From Burkholderia sp. S171 (GTDB taxonomy: Bacteria; Pseudomonadota; Gammaproteobacteria; Burkholderiales; Burkholderiaceae): a stretch of 64,000 nucleotides of DNA. The number at the start of each line of letters is the position of its first letter. The stretch's first letter is position 1. The stretch is from positions 55,374 to 119,373 of the forward strand of contig NZ_LMUF01000041.1 of NCBI RefSeq assembly GCF_009766085.1, in the 5' to 3' direction. A program made the position numbers and the translations under genes. This document shows positions 9,029 to 18,533 of this stretch, piece after piece. The notes below the pieces were generated by a model, which saw only the letters and a program-made list of their open reading frames with translations, searched no databases and was not told where the DNA came from.

Positions 9029-9805
9029 ATGTCTGTGCCCTCTCTTCTGCTGGAAATCTGTGCCGGTTCTGTTACTTCGTGTCTCGCGGCCCAAGAAGGC
9101 GGTGCGTCGCGCGTGGAATTCTGCGACAACCTGCTCGAAGGTGGAACCACGCCTTCTTATGGCGCGATCGCTAGCGCGAGGGAAAAGCTGCGGATTCAGT
9201 TGAACGTGATCATCCGCCCGCGTAGTGGCGACTTTCTATATTCCGATGTCGAATTTGAAGTGATGGAACGGGATATCGTCGCGTGCAAAAAACTCGGCGT
9301 GGACGGCGTAGTAATAGGACTACTGACCGCTGACGGCGATATCGACGTGGTCCGCACCAAAGCGCTCGTTGAACTGGCCACGCCCCTGCCGGTGACCTTC
9401 CACCGCGCGTTTGACGTCGCGCGTGATCCGTTTAAAGCGCTGGAGGAGGTTATTAAGGCGGGCTGCAATCGCCTCCTCACCTCCGGCCAGGAAGCTAGCG
9501 CACCAGAAGGCGCCGCATTGATCAGCCGGCTGCGTGAGGCAGCAGGCGAGCGGCTGGTCGTCATGCCCGGTGCAGGCGTACGGTTGAACAACATCGCACG
9601 GCTGGTCGCTGAAACGGGCTGCATCGAATTTCACACGTCCGGCCGCACGCCTTTTGCGAGCGGCATGCGGTATCGCAATGAACGCGTAAAAATGGGCGGC
9701 CCGGGGCAGGATGAATACGCGATCGTGGAGACCTCGGCTGACCTGGTGAAACAGATCATCGCGGAGATGAATGGCGGCTTGGACGACGCGCGCCGCATCG
9801 GCTAA
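9029..9805 (+). CDS. cutC: CutC family protein
   Basis: The product has 258 residues and matches the CutC TIM-barrel family throughout. It starts LLEICAGSVTSCLAAQEGGA, carries the family signature RVEFCDNLLEGGTTPSYG, then IRPRSGDFLYSD, VTFHRAFDVARDP and LLTSGQEASAPEG. CutC was first described as a copper homeostasis factor in E. coli. Its enzymatic activity is not settled and the copper link in E. coli has been questioned. It stands alone on the plus strand and is followed by a clear terminator. Confidence 0.93.
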   Translation: MSVPSLLLEICAGSVTSCLAAQEGGASRVEFCDNLLEGGTTPSYGAIASAREKLRIQLNVIIRPRSGDFLYSDVEFEVMERDIVACKKLGVDGVVIGLLTADGDIDVVRTKALVELATPLPVTFHRAFDVARDPFKALEEVIKAGCNRLLTSGQEASAPEGAALISRLREAAGERLVVMPGAGVRLNNIARLVAETGCIEFHTSGRTPFASGMRYRNERVKMGGPGQDEYAIVETSADLVKQIIAEMNGGLDDARRIG

Positions 9806-9858
9806 CAACGCAAGTGCCTCCGCTACGAGCGGTTATGTCGAACGACTTTCAGACGCAA

Positions 9859-9890
9859 AAACGCCGACACGTGCGGCCGGCGTTTCTTTT
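9859..9890 (+). terminator. Rho-independent terminator after cutC
   Basis: The stem AAACGCCG/CGGCGTTT (9859-9866 with 9878-9885) is followed by TCTTTT. The A-run on the left side means it may also stop transcripts coming from the hemJ-like gene on the other strand. Confidence 0.8.
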
Positions 9891-9911
9891 ACTGCAACAG
9901 GCTTGCGTTGC

Positions 9912-10328
9912 TTAGAACGGCTTGACTACGACCAGCAGCGTTGCGCCAAGCAGCCCGAGCACGGGCAGTTCATTAAACATGCGGTACCACTTGTCCGAGC
10001 GCTTGTTCTCACCGCGCGCGAACGTCCGCAGCAAGACGCCGCAATACGCGTGGTAAATGATGATCAGGACCACGATACCCAGCTTCGCATGCATCCAGCC
10101 CTGACCCTGGCCAATCCCGACCACCAGCAAGAGCCACAAACCGCAGGCGAGTGCCGGCACCGCGATAAACGTCATGAAGCGGAACAACTTGCGCGCCATC
10201 GTCAACAAGCGGGCGATGGCGGCCGGCTCGGTTTCCATCGCGAGGTTGACGAAAATGCGCGGGAGGTAGAACAGGCCCGCAAACCACGAGGCCACTAATA
10301 CTATATGCAGCGATTTGATCCAGAGCAT
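9912..10328 (-). CDS. hemJ: HemJ/CopD-like membrane protein (putative protoporphyrinogen oxidase)
   Basis: The product has 138 residues, mostly hydrophobic, with about four membrane helices. It opens MLWIKSLHIVLVASWFAGLFYLPRIFV, the standard opening of the UPF0093/HemJ family, and keeps the conserved His of the first helix and the Lys of HAKLGIVVLIIIYH. HemJ oxidises protoporphyrinogen IX to protoporphyrin IX in many proteobacteria lacking HemY/HemG. Automatic annotation often calls these genes CopD family. It lies 19 bases after proA on the same strand and may be co-transcribed. Family match is good; the specific enzyme role is inferred. Confidence 0.8.
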   Translation of the reverse strand: MLWIKSLHIVLVASWFAGLFYLPRIFVNLAMETEPAAIARLLTMARKLFRFMTFIAVPALACGLWLLLVVGIGQGQGWMHAKLGIVVLIIIYHAYCGVLLRTFARGENKRSDKWYRMFNELPVLGLLGATLLVVVKPF

Positions 10329-10347
10329 CGGAGGTGTTTTCTCGCCG

Positions 10348-11631
10348 TTATGTTCGTACTTCGCCGTGACCTAAGACCACGTATTTCAGCGATGTCAAAC
10401 CGTCCAGTCCGACCGGACCGCGTGCGTGCAGCTTGTCGTTCGAAATACCAATTTCAGCGCCGAGGCCGAATTCGAAACCATCGGCGAAACGGGTGGATGC
10501 ATTGACCATCACGCTGGCCGAATCCACTTCGCGCAGGAAACGCATGGCGCGGTCGTGGTCCTCGGTGACAATGGCGTCGGTGTGATTCGAGCTATACGTG
10601 TTGATGTGGTCGATCGCTTCGTCGAGGTCGTTCACCAGCTTGATCGACAGAATGGGCGCGAGATACTCCGTACTCCAGTCGGCTTCGGTCGCGTCAACGA
10701 GCGGGCCGTCGAAGTTTGCCTTTTCAAGGACAGCACGCGCGGCTGCGTCCACGCGCAACTCCACGTCCTTCGCGTGGAATGCCTTCGCCAGCACGGGCAG
10801 CGCTTCCGACGCAATGCTTCGAGCGACCAGCAGCGTTTCCATGGTGTTGCAGGTGCCGTACCGGTGCGTCTTGGCGTTATCGCAGACGTTGAGCGCCTTC
10901 GCCATATTGGCGCGATCGTCCACGTAGACGTGGCAGATGCCGTCGAGGTGTTTGATCATCGGCACGCGTGCCTCTTCCATGAGCCGTGCGATGAGGCCCT
11001 TGCCGCCGCGCGGCACGATGACATCGACGTATTCGGTCATGGTGATCAGCTTGCCCACGGCCGCGCGATCCGCCGTCGACACAACCTGCACCGCGTCTTG
11101 CGGCAAGCCGGCCGTTTCCAGCCCCTCGCCAATCAATTTCGCCAACACCGTGTTGCATTCCAGCGCCTCGGAACCGCCGCGCAGAATGGTGGCATTGCCC
11201 GATTTGAGACACAGCGCGGCGGCATCGATAGTCACATTCGGCCGCGATTCGTAAATGATCCCGATCACGCCCAACGGCACGCGCATCTGACCGACCTGGA
11301 TCCCGCTCGGACGATACTTGAGACCACTGATTTCACCGATAGGATCAGCCAGCCCGGCCACTTGCCGCAGGCCTTCGATCATCGTGTTCATGGCTTTATC
11401 GGAGAGCGTCAGGCGGTCGATGAACGCCGCGTCGTAACCTTTGTCGCGAGCGCGGGCGAGATCTCGCGCGTTCGCGTCCTTCAGCGCGGCACGCTCGCGT
11501 TCAATCGCGTTTGCGACCGCGTCGAGCGCGGCGTTCTTCGCCGCCGTCGATGCACGCGCCATGGCGCGTGAAGCCCGGCGCGCACGGCGGCCAAGGTCGG
11601 TCATATAGTCGTCGATGTCGGTCATCGTCAT
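10348..11631 (-). CDS. proA: Glutamate-5-semialdehyde dehydrogenase (gamma-glutamyl phosphate reductase)
   Basis: The product has 427 residues, the normal length. It reduces gamma-glutamyl phosphate with NADPH in proline synthesis. Family features include the N-terminal MTDLGRRARRASRAMARAST, RVPLGVIGIIYESRPNVTIDAAALCLKSGNA, the catalytic Cys region KTHRYGTCNTMETLLV, and the C-terminal RGPVGLDGLTSLKYVVLG. A second in-frame ATG two codons later (11625) sits better behind the AAGAG Shine-Dalgarno and may be the true start. It follows holA by 78 bases on the same strand. Confidence 0.96.
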   Translation of the reverse strand: MTMTDIDDYMTDLGRRARRASRAMARASTAAKNAALDAVANAIERERAALKDANARDLARARDKGYDAAFIDRLTLSDKAMNTMIEGLRQVAGLADPIGEISGLKYRPSGIQVGQMRVPLGVIGIIYESRPNVTIDAAALCLKSGNATILRGGSEALECNTVLAKLIGEGLETAGLPQDAVQVVSTADRAAVGKLITMTEYVDVIVPRGGKGLIARLMEEARVPMIKHLDGICHVYVDDRANMAKALNVCDNAKTHRYGTCNTMETLLVARSIASEALPVLAKAFHAKDVELRVDAAARAVLEKANFDGPLVDATEADWSTEYLAPILSIKLVNDLDEAIDHINTYSSNHTDAIVTEDHDRAMRFLREVDSASVMVNASTRFADGFEFGLGAEIGISNDKLHARGPVGLDGLTSLKYVVLGHGEVRT

Positions 11632-11709
11632 TCTCTTGGGTTTGTTCGACGCTCGATGTGGAGCGGGTTTCGGCTTTCGTCACCGAAGAACGTCGATTTT
11701 ATGCTGTTG

Positions 11710-12822
11710 TCAGACTGGGCGCTTCGCCGACGCCGTTGCTGGCGTGTTGCGCTGCAGCGGACTGCCCGACGACGCGACGGTCATCGCCAGTTCGAACATG
11801 CCGTCCCACGGATCGGGCGGCGGATCGCCTGAGTTCGCGCTGCCTCGCGGGCCAGTGCCACCCGACAAGCCCTTCACCTGCCGATCCAGCTTCGCCGCCA
11901 GCGACAGAGCCTTCTCCAGCGCCGCTTCCGTCACGCGCGTAAGGGCAGGGCCGATCAGCCGTTCGCGCGGCCCCCAGACGCGGTTCTCGCGCAGCAGTGT
12001 GGCAAGCGGCTTGCCCGCCGCGACACCGCGTTTCATCCGCAGCAGCGTGCGTATTTCTTCGACCAGCGCCCAGATCACCAGCGTTCCGGCTTCGCCTTCG
12101 CCTTTCAAGCCATCGAGCATGCGCGCCAACCGTCCTACATCGCCGGTCAACATGGCTTCATTGAGCTTGAAGACGTCATATCGCGCGACGTTCATCACGG
12201 CTTCATGGATCTGTTCGAAGCTGAGCACGCCCGCCGGATAAAGCAAACCCAGCTTCAGGATTTCCTGATGCGCCGCGAGCAAATTGCCTTCCACCCGTTC
12301 CGCGATAAACACCAGCGCCCGCCGCCCGTCTTCGCCCGGTGCGACGCGCTGGTTTTGCAACGTCAGACGCTGGCCGATCCACATAGGCAACTGGGCGCGT
12401 TCAACCGGATCAATCTTCATCATCACGCCCGGGCCGCTCAGCGCCGTGAACCACGCGGACTTCTGCGTGGCTGCGTCGAGCCGCGGCAAGGTGATGAGCG
12501 TGAGGACGTCGGGGTTATCGGCGGCGAGGGTTTTCAGCGCCTCGCCCCCTTCCTTGCCGGGCTTGCCGGTGGGAATGCGCAACTCGACCAGTTGGCGGTC
12601 GCCGAAGAGCGACATCGACTGGCTCGCGCCCAGCAGTGAACTCCAGTCGAAGTAACGATCGACCACGAACACCGAGCGATCCGTGAAACCCTGCGCCCGG
12701 GCGCTCGCGCGAATCTTGTCGCATGCTTCCTGCGCGAGCAGATGCTCGTCGCCATAGACAACGTACAAGCCTTTCAGCCCTTTCGCGAGGTGCGCGTCGA
12801 GCGCGTCGAGTCGAAGTTGCAT
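11710..12822 (-). CDS. holA: DNA polymerase III subunit delta
   Basis: The product has 370 residues. It is the delta subunit of the clamp loader and opens the beta clamp ring. The opening MQLRLDALDAHLAKGLKGLYVVYGDEHLLAQEACDKIR and the F-D-W-SSLLGASQSMSLFGDRQLVEL region are typical of HolA. The C-terminal tail (GLSGGTGPRGSANSGDPPPDPWDGM) includes a Gly/Pro-rich low-complexity stretch. It lies 23 bases after lptE, as is usual for the leuS-lptE-holA order of beta-proteobacteria. Confidence 0.94.
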   Translation of the reverse strand: MQLRLDALDAHLAKGLKGLYVVYGDEHLLAQEACDKIRASARAQGFTDRSVFVVDRYFDWSSLLGASQSMSLFGDRQLVELRIPTGKPGKEGGEALKTLAADNPDVLTLITLPRLDAATQKSAWFTALSGPGVMMKIDPVERAQLPMWIGQRLTLQNQRVAPGEDGRRALVFIAERVEGNLLAAHQEILKLGLLYPAGVLSFEQIHEAVMNVARYDVFKLNEAMLTGDVGRLARMLDGLKGEGEAGTLVIWALVEEIRTLLRMKRGVAAGKPLATLLRENRVWGPRERLIGPALTRVTEAALEKALSLAAKLDRQVKGLSGGTGPRGSANSGDPPPDPWDGMFELAMTVASSGSPLQRNTPATASAKRPV

Positions 12823-12845
12823 GGTGTTTGGCGGCGTCCCGGCGC

Positions 12846-13493
12846 TTACAGCGGCGGCACAGGCAACGGCGCACGCGGCGCGATGCCCGGTAACGCCTCG
12901 CTCGGCGCCGGATGCAGCGAACGTACGACGGCAAGCCGGCGCGTCAACTGGTCCACAGCGTCGAACTGCATGTCGCGATACAGCGTCTGCGCTTCAATAC
13001 CCTTCGCCAGCGTGAACTGATCGCTATACGTCAACGCGCGGTTCAGCGAAATCACGCTCGGCGGAATCAGCAAGGTACCGTCGGCGCCCACCATCGAGTA
13101 ATTCAGGTTGTAGTCGAGTTCGTACTCCTGCACGACACCTTGCGCGTTCAGACTCAGCGTCTTCATGCCGTTGCCGCCGCTCAGCGAGAGAATAGCGTCG
13201 GGCTTTTCAGACGCCTTGACGATCACGGTGTCGCTGCCGCCTTCCACTACACGCTGGAGGCGTCCAAGCATCTCCGGCGTGCCGCCGTTAATGGCGAGCC
13301 GCTTGAACGCATAGTCCTGCTGCCCGCGCAACTGGAAACCGCATGCCGACAGCAGCACCGCGCTGCACGCCAGCGTCAGGACCGAGCGCCGGCTGATCGC
13401 GCGCTTCGTCTTCGTATTGGTCGAACTCAAGCTGACAGCTTTCCTGCTCACAACGTCCTCCAGGATTTTCATGGCGCGCGATCCCCGGCTCAT
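12846..13493 (-). CDS. lptE: LPS-assembly lipoprotein LptE
   Basis: The product has 215 residues. It has a long N-terminal region, then the signal sequence SRRSVLTLACSAVLLSAC with the lipobox LSAC (lipidated Cys near residue 51), then CGFQLRGQQDYAFKRLAING, which is typical of LptE/RlpB. LptE plugs the LptD barrel that inserts lipopolysaccharide at the outer membrane. The start chosen overlaps the leuS stop as ATGA. An ATG seven codons later is also possible. The end is rich in Pro and Ala. Confidence 0.9.
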   Translation of the reverse strand: MSRGSRAMKILEDVVSRKAVSLSSTNTKTKRAISRRSVLTLACSAVLLSACGFQLRGQQDYAFKRLAINGGTPEMLGRLQRVVEGGSDTVIVKASEKPDAILSLSGGNGMKTLSLNAQGVVQEYELDYNLNYSMVGADGTLLIPPSVISLNRALTYSDQFTLAKGIEAQTLYRDMQFDAVDQLTRRLAVVRSLHPAPSEALPGIAPRAPLPVPPL

Positions 13494-16084
13494 ACGACTA
13501 CGTTCACCAGTCGGCCCGGCACCACGACGACCTTCTTCGGCGCGCGCCCTTCCGAAAACTTCTCGAACATCTCATGCGCGACCGCCGCCTTTTCGATGTC
13601 CTCGCGCGATGCATCCTTCGCCATGGTCAGCGAGCCACGCACCTTGCCGTTGACCTGGAGCACGAGTTCGATCTCGGCCTGTTCGAGCGCGGCTTCGTCC
13701 ACTTTCGGCCAGGACGCGTCGAGCAAACCACCGTGCAGATCGGCGTAACCGAGTTCCTGCCACAACTGGAACGTGATGTGCGGCACGACCGGGTACAGAA
13801 CGCGCAGCAGCACACCGAAGGTCTCGTTGAGAACAGCGGGCGTTGCGTCCTTCGCGCTATCCACGGCATTCAGCATCTTCATGGCCGCCGATACCACCGT
13901 GTTGTACTGCAAGCGGCCGTAGTCGAAATCGGCCTGCTTCAAGATGGTGTAGATCTCGCGGCGCAGCGTGCGATCGGAGTCGTTGAACTTCGATGCATCG
14001 AGCTTCGCATGCGTTTTAAGGACAGCGGCACGGCCATGCGCGAGTTGCCACACACGACGCAAGAAGCGGCTCGCGCCTTCCACGCCCGTGCCCGACCACT
14101 CGAGCGACTGCTCGGGCGGTGCCGCGAACATCACGAAGAGACGCGCGGTGTCCGCCCCGTAGGCATCGATCAGCAATTGCGGATCAACACCGTTGTTCTT
14201 CGACTTCGACATCTTCTCCACGCCGCCAATCACCACCGGCTTGCCGTCGGCGTTCAGCACCGCGCCGACCGGGCGGCCTTTATCGTCGTGAGTGACGGTC
14301 ACGTCGGCCGGGTTGATCCACGTCTTCTTGCCCGCCGAATCTTCGCGGAAGTAGGTTTCGTTCAGCACCATGCCCTGCGTGAGCAGGTTCTTCGCCGGCT
14401 CGCCGAACTTGACCAAACCCAGGTCGCGCATGACCTTGGTCCAGAAGCGCGAATACAAGAGGTGAAGAATCGCATGCTCGATCCCGCCGATGTACTGGTC
14501 CATCGGCATCCAGTAATCGGTGCGTTCGTCGACCATCGACGTCGCGTCGGGCGCGGCATAACGCGAGAAATACCAGGCTGAATCGACGAACGTGTCCATG
14601 GTGTCCGTTTCGCGCTTGGCCGGCGCGCCGCACTTCGGGCACGTGCAATTCACGAACGCTTCGGACTTCGCGAGCGGATTACCCGTGCCGTCCGGCACCA
14701 GGTCTTCCGGCAACACGACCGGCAGGTCGGCTTCCGGCACCGGCACGTCGCCGCAGGTTTCGCAGTGGATGATCGGGATCGGCGTGCCCCAATAGCGCTG
14801 GCGGGAAATACCCCAATCGCGCAGACGCCACGTGATTTTTTTATCGCCGAGGTTCTGCGCCTTCAGGTCAGCCGCGATTGCCGTGGTCGCTTCTTCGAAA
14901 TTGAGGCCGTCGTACTTGCCGCTGTTGATCAGCGTGCCCGTACCCTTCTCGCCGTACCACTCTTGCCATTCGTCCGTGCTGTAGGTCTTGCCTTCAACCC
15001 CGACCACCTGCTTGATCGGCAGCGCATATTTCTTGGCGAACGCGAAGTCGCGTTCATCGTGCGCGGGCACGCCCATTACCGCGCCTTCGCCGTAGCTCAT
15101 CAGCACGTAGTTGCCAATCCACACTTCGACCTTTTCCTGCGTCAGCGGATGCGTGACGAAAAAGCCCGTGGGCATGCCCTTCTTTTCCATCGTCGCGACG
15201 TCGGCTTCAGCCACGCCGCCGCGTTTGCATTCTTCGATGAACGCTTGCAAAGCAGCGTTATCGCGAGCAAGGCGGGTTGCCAGCGGATGTTCCGCAGCAA
15301 CGGCAGCGAAGGTCACGCCCATGATGGTGTCGGCGCGCGTGGTGAACACGCGCAGCAATTTGCTTTCGCCGTCGATCTCGTACGGGAAGCCGAAATTCAC
15401 GCCGAAGCTCTTGCCGATCCAGTTCTGCTGCATGACCTTCACGCGCTCGGGCCAGCCGAGGCCTTCCAGGTCGCCGAGCAACTGATCCGCATAATCCGTG
15501 ATGCGCATGTAGTACATCGGGATTTCGCGCTTTTCCACCAGCGCGCCCGACCGCCAGCCGCGCCCGTCGATCACCTGCTCGTTGGCGAGCACCGTCTGAT
15601 CTTCCGGGTCCCAGTTCACCGTCCCGGTCTTTTTATACGCGATGCCCTTTTCCAGCATCTTCAGGAACAGCCACTGGTTCCATTTGTAGTACTCGGGTTT
15701 GCACGACGCAATTTCCCGCGACCAGTCGATAGCCAGCCCCATCGACTGCATCTGCTTCTTCATGTAGTCGATGTTGTCGTAGGTCCACTTCGCCGGCGGC
15801 ACGTTGTTCGCCATCGCGGCGTTTTCCGCGGGCATGCCGAACGCGTCCCAGCCCATGGGCATCAGTACGTTATGACCGTTCATGCGCAGGAACCGGTACA
15901 TCACGTCGTTGATGGTGTAGTTACGCACGTGCCCCATGTGCAGCTTGCCCGACGGGTACGGCAGCATGGAGACGCAGTAGAACTTGGGCTTGTCGCTGAC
16001 TTCGGTCGACCGGTAGACGTCTTTCGCGCGCCAGTCGCTTTGCGCTGCGGATTCGACGTCGGCGGGTACGTATTTATCTTGCAT
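13490..16084 (-). CDS. leuS: Leucyl-tRNA synthetase
   Basis: The product has 864 residues from MQDKYVPADVESAAQ, the family's usual length. The frame is open further upstream, but that part is repeat-like and not family sequence. Class I motifs are present: PYPSGKLHMGHVRNY (HIGH-type) and KMSKSKNNGVDP (KMSKS). The editing domain lies between them (for example TTRADTIMGVTF and GVPAHDERDF). The enzyme charges tRNA-Leu with leucine in the cytoplasm. It is the first gene of the leuS-lptE-holA unit. Confidence 0.97.
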   Translation of the reverse strand: MQDKYVPADVESAAQSDWRAKDVYRSTEVSDKPKFYCVSMLPYPSGKLHMGHVRNYTINDVMYRFLRMNGHNVLMPMGWDAFGMPAENAAMANNVPPAKWTYDNIDYMKKQMQSMGLAIDWSREIASCKPEYYKWNQWLFLKMLEKGIAYKKTGTVNWDPEDQTVLANEQVIDGRGWRSGALVEKREIPMYYMRITDYADQLLGDLEGLGWPERVKVMQQNWIGKSFGVNFGFPYEIDGESKLLRVFTTRADTIMGVTFAAVAAEHPLATRLARDNAALQAFIEECKRGGVAEADVATMEKKGMPTGFFVTHPLTQEKVEVWIGNYVLMSYGEGAVMGVPAHDERDFAFAKKYALPIKQVVGVEGKTYSTDEWQEWYGEKGTGTLINSGKYDGLNFEEATTAIAADLKAQNLGDKKITWRLRDWGISRQRYWGTPIPIIHCETCGDVPVPEADLPVVLPEDLVPDGTGNPLAKSEAFVNCTCPKCGAPAKRETDTMDTFVDSAWYFSRYAAPDATSMVDERTDYWMPMDQYIGGIEHAILHLLYSRFWTKVMRDLGLVKFGEPAKNLLTQGMVLNETYFREDSAGKKTWINPADVTVTHDDKGRPVGAVLNADGKPVVIGGVEKMSKSKNNGVDPQLLIDAYGADTARLFVMFAAPPEQSLEWSGTGVEGASRFLRRVWQLAHGRAAVLKTHAKLDASKFNDSDRTLRREIYTILKQADFDYGRLQYNTVVSAAMKMLNAVDSAKDATPAVLNETFGVLLRVLYPVVPHITFQLWQELGYADLHGGLLDASWPKVDEAALEQAEIELVLQVNGKVRGSLTMAKDASREDIEKAAVAHEMFEKFSEGRAPKKVVVVPGRLVNVVV

Positions 16085-16476
16085 GGTGTGGTTTTGGCGG
16101 TTTTGCCTTTCGGCGTTGCGGCAGTACTGCCTTGGCGGCGAGGTTGCCTTGCGGCAGTACTCGGCTGGCGTCGGTTTGCGGTTTTGCCCGGGTCTTACAG
16201 GGTTTTGCAGGCTCTTACCGGGATCGCGGCTGTCGGGCCGCTGCCTCGCGCCGTTCCAACCCCGGTGGGCACGCCCGCGCGGCCAAAGCGCCAATTATAC
16301 CGTTGCATACCGTTGAGGCAGAAGGTTCTGGCGCTACGCGTGTCCGCTGCGCTGGACTGCTGCCGTGCCTGAACGCGCGCCGCGCTCGATGCGAGGGCTT
16401 TAGGCGAGTCCCGGGGCTTTTATCCCGGCGAAGCGGTACGCTCGCCGGTCTGTCTCGGCGGCGTTGCCCGAACGGG
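16085..16476 (-). other. Intergenic and leader region before leuS with short direct repeats
   Basis: No gene is supported. Within about 130 bases of the leuS start, a TTGCGGCAGTACT sequence occurs twice (near 16118 and 16149) and a related GGTTTTGC...TCTTAC unit also occurs twice (near 16178-16220). It is GC-rich and open in the leuS frame, but looks like a repetitive leader. A leuS promoter must lie here or further upstream; none is obvious. Confidence 0.4.
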
Positions 16477-16908
16477 TCACGGATGCGCCGGCTGCTTGAC
16501 CTGATCGGTCACGAAGCCGATCTTGCTCAGCCCCGCGCCCTGAGCCGCGCCCATCACCTGCGCGATCACGTCATAACGCGTCGCACTCGATGCCCTCAGG
16601 TGAATCTCCGGCGGCGTTGCGCGTTTGCCTTCAGCCACGAACTGGGTGCGCATCTGATCGAGCGTAATCGGCGTGTCGTTCCAGTAGATCTTGCCTGTAT
16701 CGTCGATGGAAAGCGTGATGGTCTCGGGCGTTTCGCGCGCCACTTGCGACGCGACCTTGGGCAAATCAAGACGGATAGCGTGCGTGAACAACGGCGCCGT
16801 GATGATGAAAATCACCAGCAAGACCAGCATGACGTCGATCAGCGGCGTCATGTTGATCTCGGCCATGGGAGCGCCGTTCGATTTCTTGTCCAGTCCTCCG
16901 AATGCCAT
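16477..16908 (-). CDS. exbD: ExbD/TolR family biopolymer transport protein
   Basis: The product has 143 residues. It has a short cytoplasmic N-terminus, one membrane helix (EINMTPLIDVMLVLLVIFIITAPLF) containing the essential membrane Asp of the ExbD/TolR family, and a small periplasmic domain. It works with the preceding ExbB/TolQ-like protein as a proton-driven stator that energises TonB or TolA at the inner membrane. No tonB or tol-pal gene is nearby, so the ExbD versus TolR choice rests on the usual gene neighbourhood (next to dapB and leuS) and is uncertain. Confidence 0.85.
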   Translation of the reverse strand: MAFGGLDKKSNGAPMAEINMTPLIDVMLVLLVIFIITAPLFTHAIRLDLPKVASQVARETPETITLSIDDTGKIYWNDTPITLDQMRTQFVAEGKRATPPEIHLRASSATRYDVIAQVMGAAQGAGLSKIGFVTDQVKQPAHP

Positions 16909-16968
16909 GATGTGCTCGTCCGGGTGCGGGGGTGTGAAGGGTCGGCTCGTGCCTTGATTAAAGCATGC

Positions 16969-17673
16969 TTAAACTACGCGATCTTCAATGGGCGCGCTCT
17001 TGACGCGGCGTGGCGCCACGCCGTTCGTGTAGGCGTGCAGGTCGTGGGCGAAACCGTCGAGTTCTTCCGAGATCTGCCGCACCATCCGTCCCAGCACGTT
17101 GTACGCAAGCACCGCCGGAATGGCGACGACCAGCCCGAACGCCGTCATGATCAGCGCCTCGCCAACCGGCCCCGCCACGTTCTCGATCATCGCCTGCCCG
17201 CTCGCGGCAATGCTGCCGAGCGCGTGATAAATGCCCCACACGGTGCCCAGCAAACCAACAAACGGCGCCGTGCTCCCCACCGATGCCAGCAAAACCTGCC
17301 CGAATTCAAGCCGCCGTTGCGACGCGAGCAATGCATGCCGCAACGCACGCAATACACGCTCGCCGGGCTCCACATGCGCAATCAACGCGCCGGGCATTTC
17401 CGCCTCCGACGCCCGCCACGCAGCGATCGCTAGCGGCAAATACACGCGTTCCTTATCAGCTTTGCGCAGCTCCGCGATGCCTTCGGCCAGCGTCGGCGCC
17501 TGCCAGAAACGCTGCACGGCGCGCGGTCCCTGACGCTTCGCGCGCACCAGCACCCACGCCTTCACGATCAGAAAACACCAGCTCGCCACCGACATGGCCA
17601 GAAGCACGCCCGCGACGCCATGCGTGATGCCGTCGCTGCTCTGCAAGTAATGGATGATGCCGGTTGTAGCCAT
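16969..17673 (-). CDS. exbB: MotA/TolQ/ExbB family proton channel protein
   Basis: The product has 234 residues. It has an N-terminal helix (GVAGVLLAMSVASWCFLIVKAWVLV), a cytoplasmic loop, and two C-terminal helices with the family core VGSTAPFVGLLGTVWGIYHAL and GPVGEALIMTAFGLVVAIPAVLAYN. It forms the pentameric part of the ExbB-ExbD type proton-driven complex. The partner gene follows 60 bases downstream. The TolQ alternative cannot be excluded from sequence alone. Confidence 0.87.
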   Translation of the reverse strand: MATTGIIHYLQSSDGITHGVAGVLLAMSVASWCFLIVKAWVLVRAKRQGPRAVQRFWQAPTLAEGIAELRKADKERVYLPLAIAAWRASEAEMPGALIAHVEPGERVLRALRHALLASQRRLEFGQVLLASVGSTAPFVGLLGTVWGIYHALGSIAASGQAMIENVAGPVGEALIMTAFGLVVAIPAVLAYNVLGRMVRQISEELDGFAHDLHAYTNGVAPRRVKSAPIEDRVV

Positions 17674-17729
17674 CGGAAGGAAACCCCGGGTTTGGGTGGC
17701 TCAAATCAGGCTCAAGATCGAGCTCAGGC

Positions 17730-18533
17730 TTAGGCTAAGCGCAAACCGAGCACGTCCTGCATGTCGAAGAAACCGCGTTCGTGGCCCGCGAGAAAGTGCG
17801 CGGCACGCAACGAGCCTTGCGCGTAAGACAGCCGGTTAGCCGACTTGTGCGTGATCTCGATTCGCTCGCCAATGCCGGCGAACAACACAGTGTGATCGCC
17901 GACGATGTCGCCGCCGCGAATCGCCGCGAAACCGATGGTGGACGGATCGCGTTCGCCCGTCACGCCTTCGCGGCCGTACACCGCGCAATCTTTCAGCTCA
18001 CGGCCGAGCGCATGGGCGATGGTTTCACCCATCGCAAGCGCGGTGCCCGACGGCGCGTCGACCTTGTGCCGGTGATGCGCCTCAATAATCTCGATGTCGT
18101 AGCCTTCGGCGAAATGCCGTGCGGCGAACTCGAGCAGCTTGAGCGTCACGTTCACGCCGACGCTCATGTTCGGCGCAAACACGATGCCGATTGTTTCACC
18201 CGCCGCGCGCAACCGGGCTTTTTGTTCATCGTCGAAACCCGTGGTCCCGACGACCATCTTCACGTTATGCCGCAACGCCGCTTCCAGATGCACGAGCGTG
18301 CCTTCGGGACGCGTGAAGTCGATCAGCAGGTCCGCGTTGGCGAAAACCTGCTCGATATTATCCGTCAGCAAAACGCCCGTTTCCTGGCCGAGGAACGCGC
18401 CTGCATCCTGACCAAGTTGCGTCGATCCGGTTTTGTCGAGCGCACCAGCCAGCGTGGCGTTGGCGTCCTTGAGAACAGTTTCTATGAGCATGCGGCCCAT
18501 GCGGCCCGATGCGCCGGCGATGGCGATTTTCAT
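17730..18533 (-). CDS. dapB: 4-hydroxy-tetrahydrodipicolinate reductase
   Basis: The product has 267 residues, normal length. It has the dinucleotide-binding start IAIAGASGRMGRMLIE and the family signature EIIEAHHRHKVDAPSGTA. The end FDMQDVLGLRLA is typical. It catalyses the NAD(P)H step of the diaminopimelate/lysine pathway and so feeds peptidoglycan. It lies about 150 bases after bamE on the same strand; a GC-rich 9-bp hairpin (18586-18594 with 18602-18610) sits between them without a T-run. Confidence 0.97.
   Translation of the reverse strand: MKIAIAGASGRMGRMLIETVLKDANATLAGALDKTGSTQLGQDAGAFLGQETGVLLTDNIEQVFANADLLIDFTRPEGTLVHLEAALRHNVKMVVGTTGFDDEQKARLRAAGETIGIVFAPNMSVGVNVTLKLLEFAARHFAEGYDIEIIEAHHRHKVDAPSGTALAMGETIAHALGRELKDCAVYGREGVTGERDPSTIGFAAIRGGDIVGDHTVLFAGIGERIEITHKSANRLSYAQGSLRAAHFLAGHERGFFDMQDVLGLRLA

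Noticed and set aside
14765..16372. Plus-strand ORF of 535 codons across leuS
   Set aside because: It is antisense to leucyl-tRNA synthetase with both class I motifs intact; no Shine-Dalgarno or family likeness.
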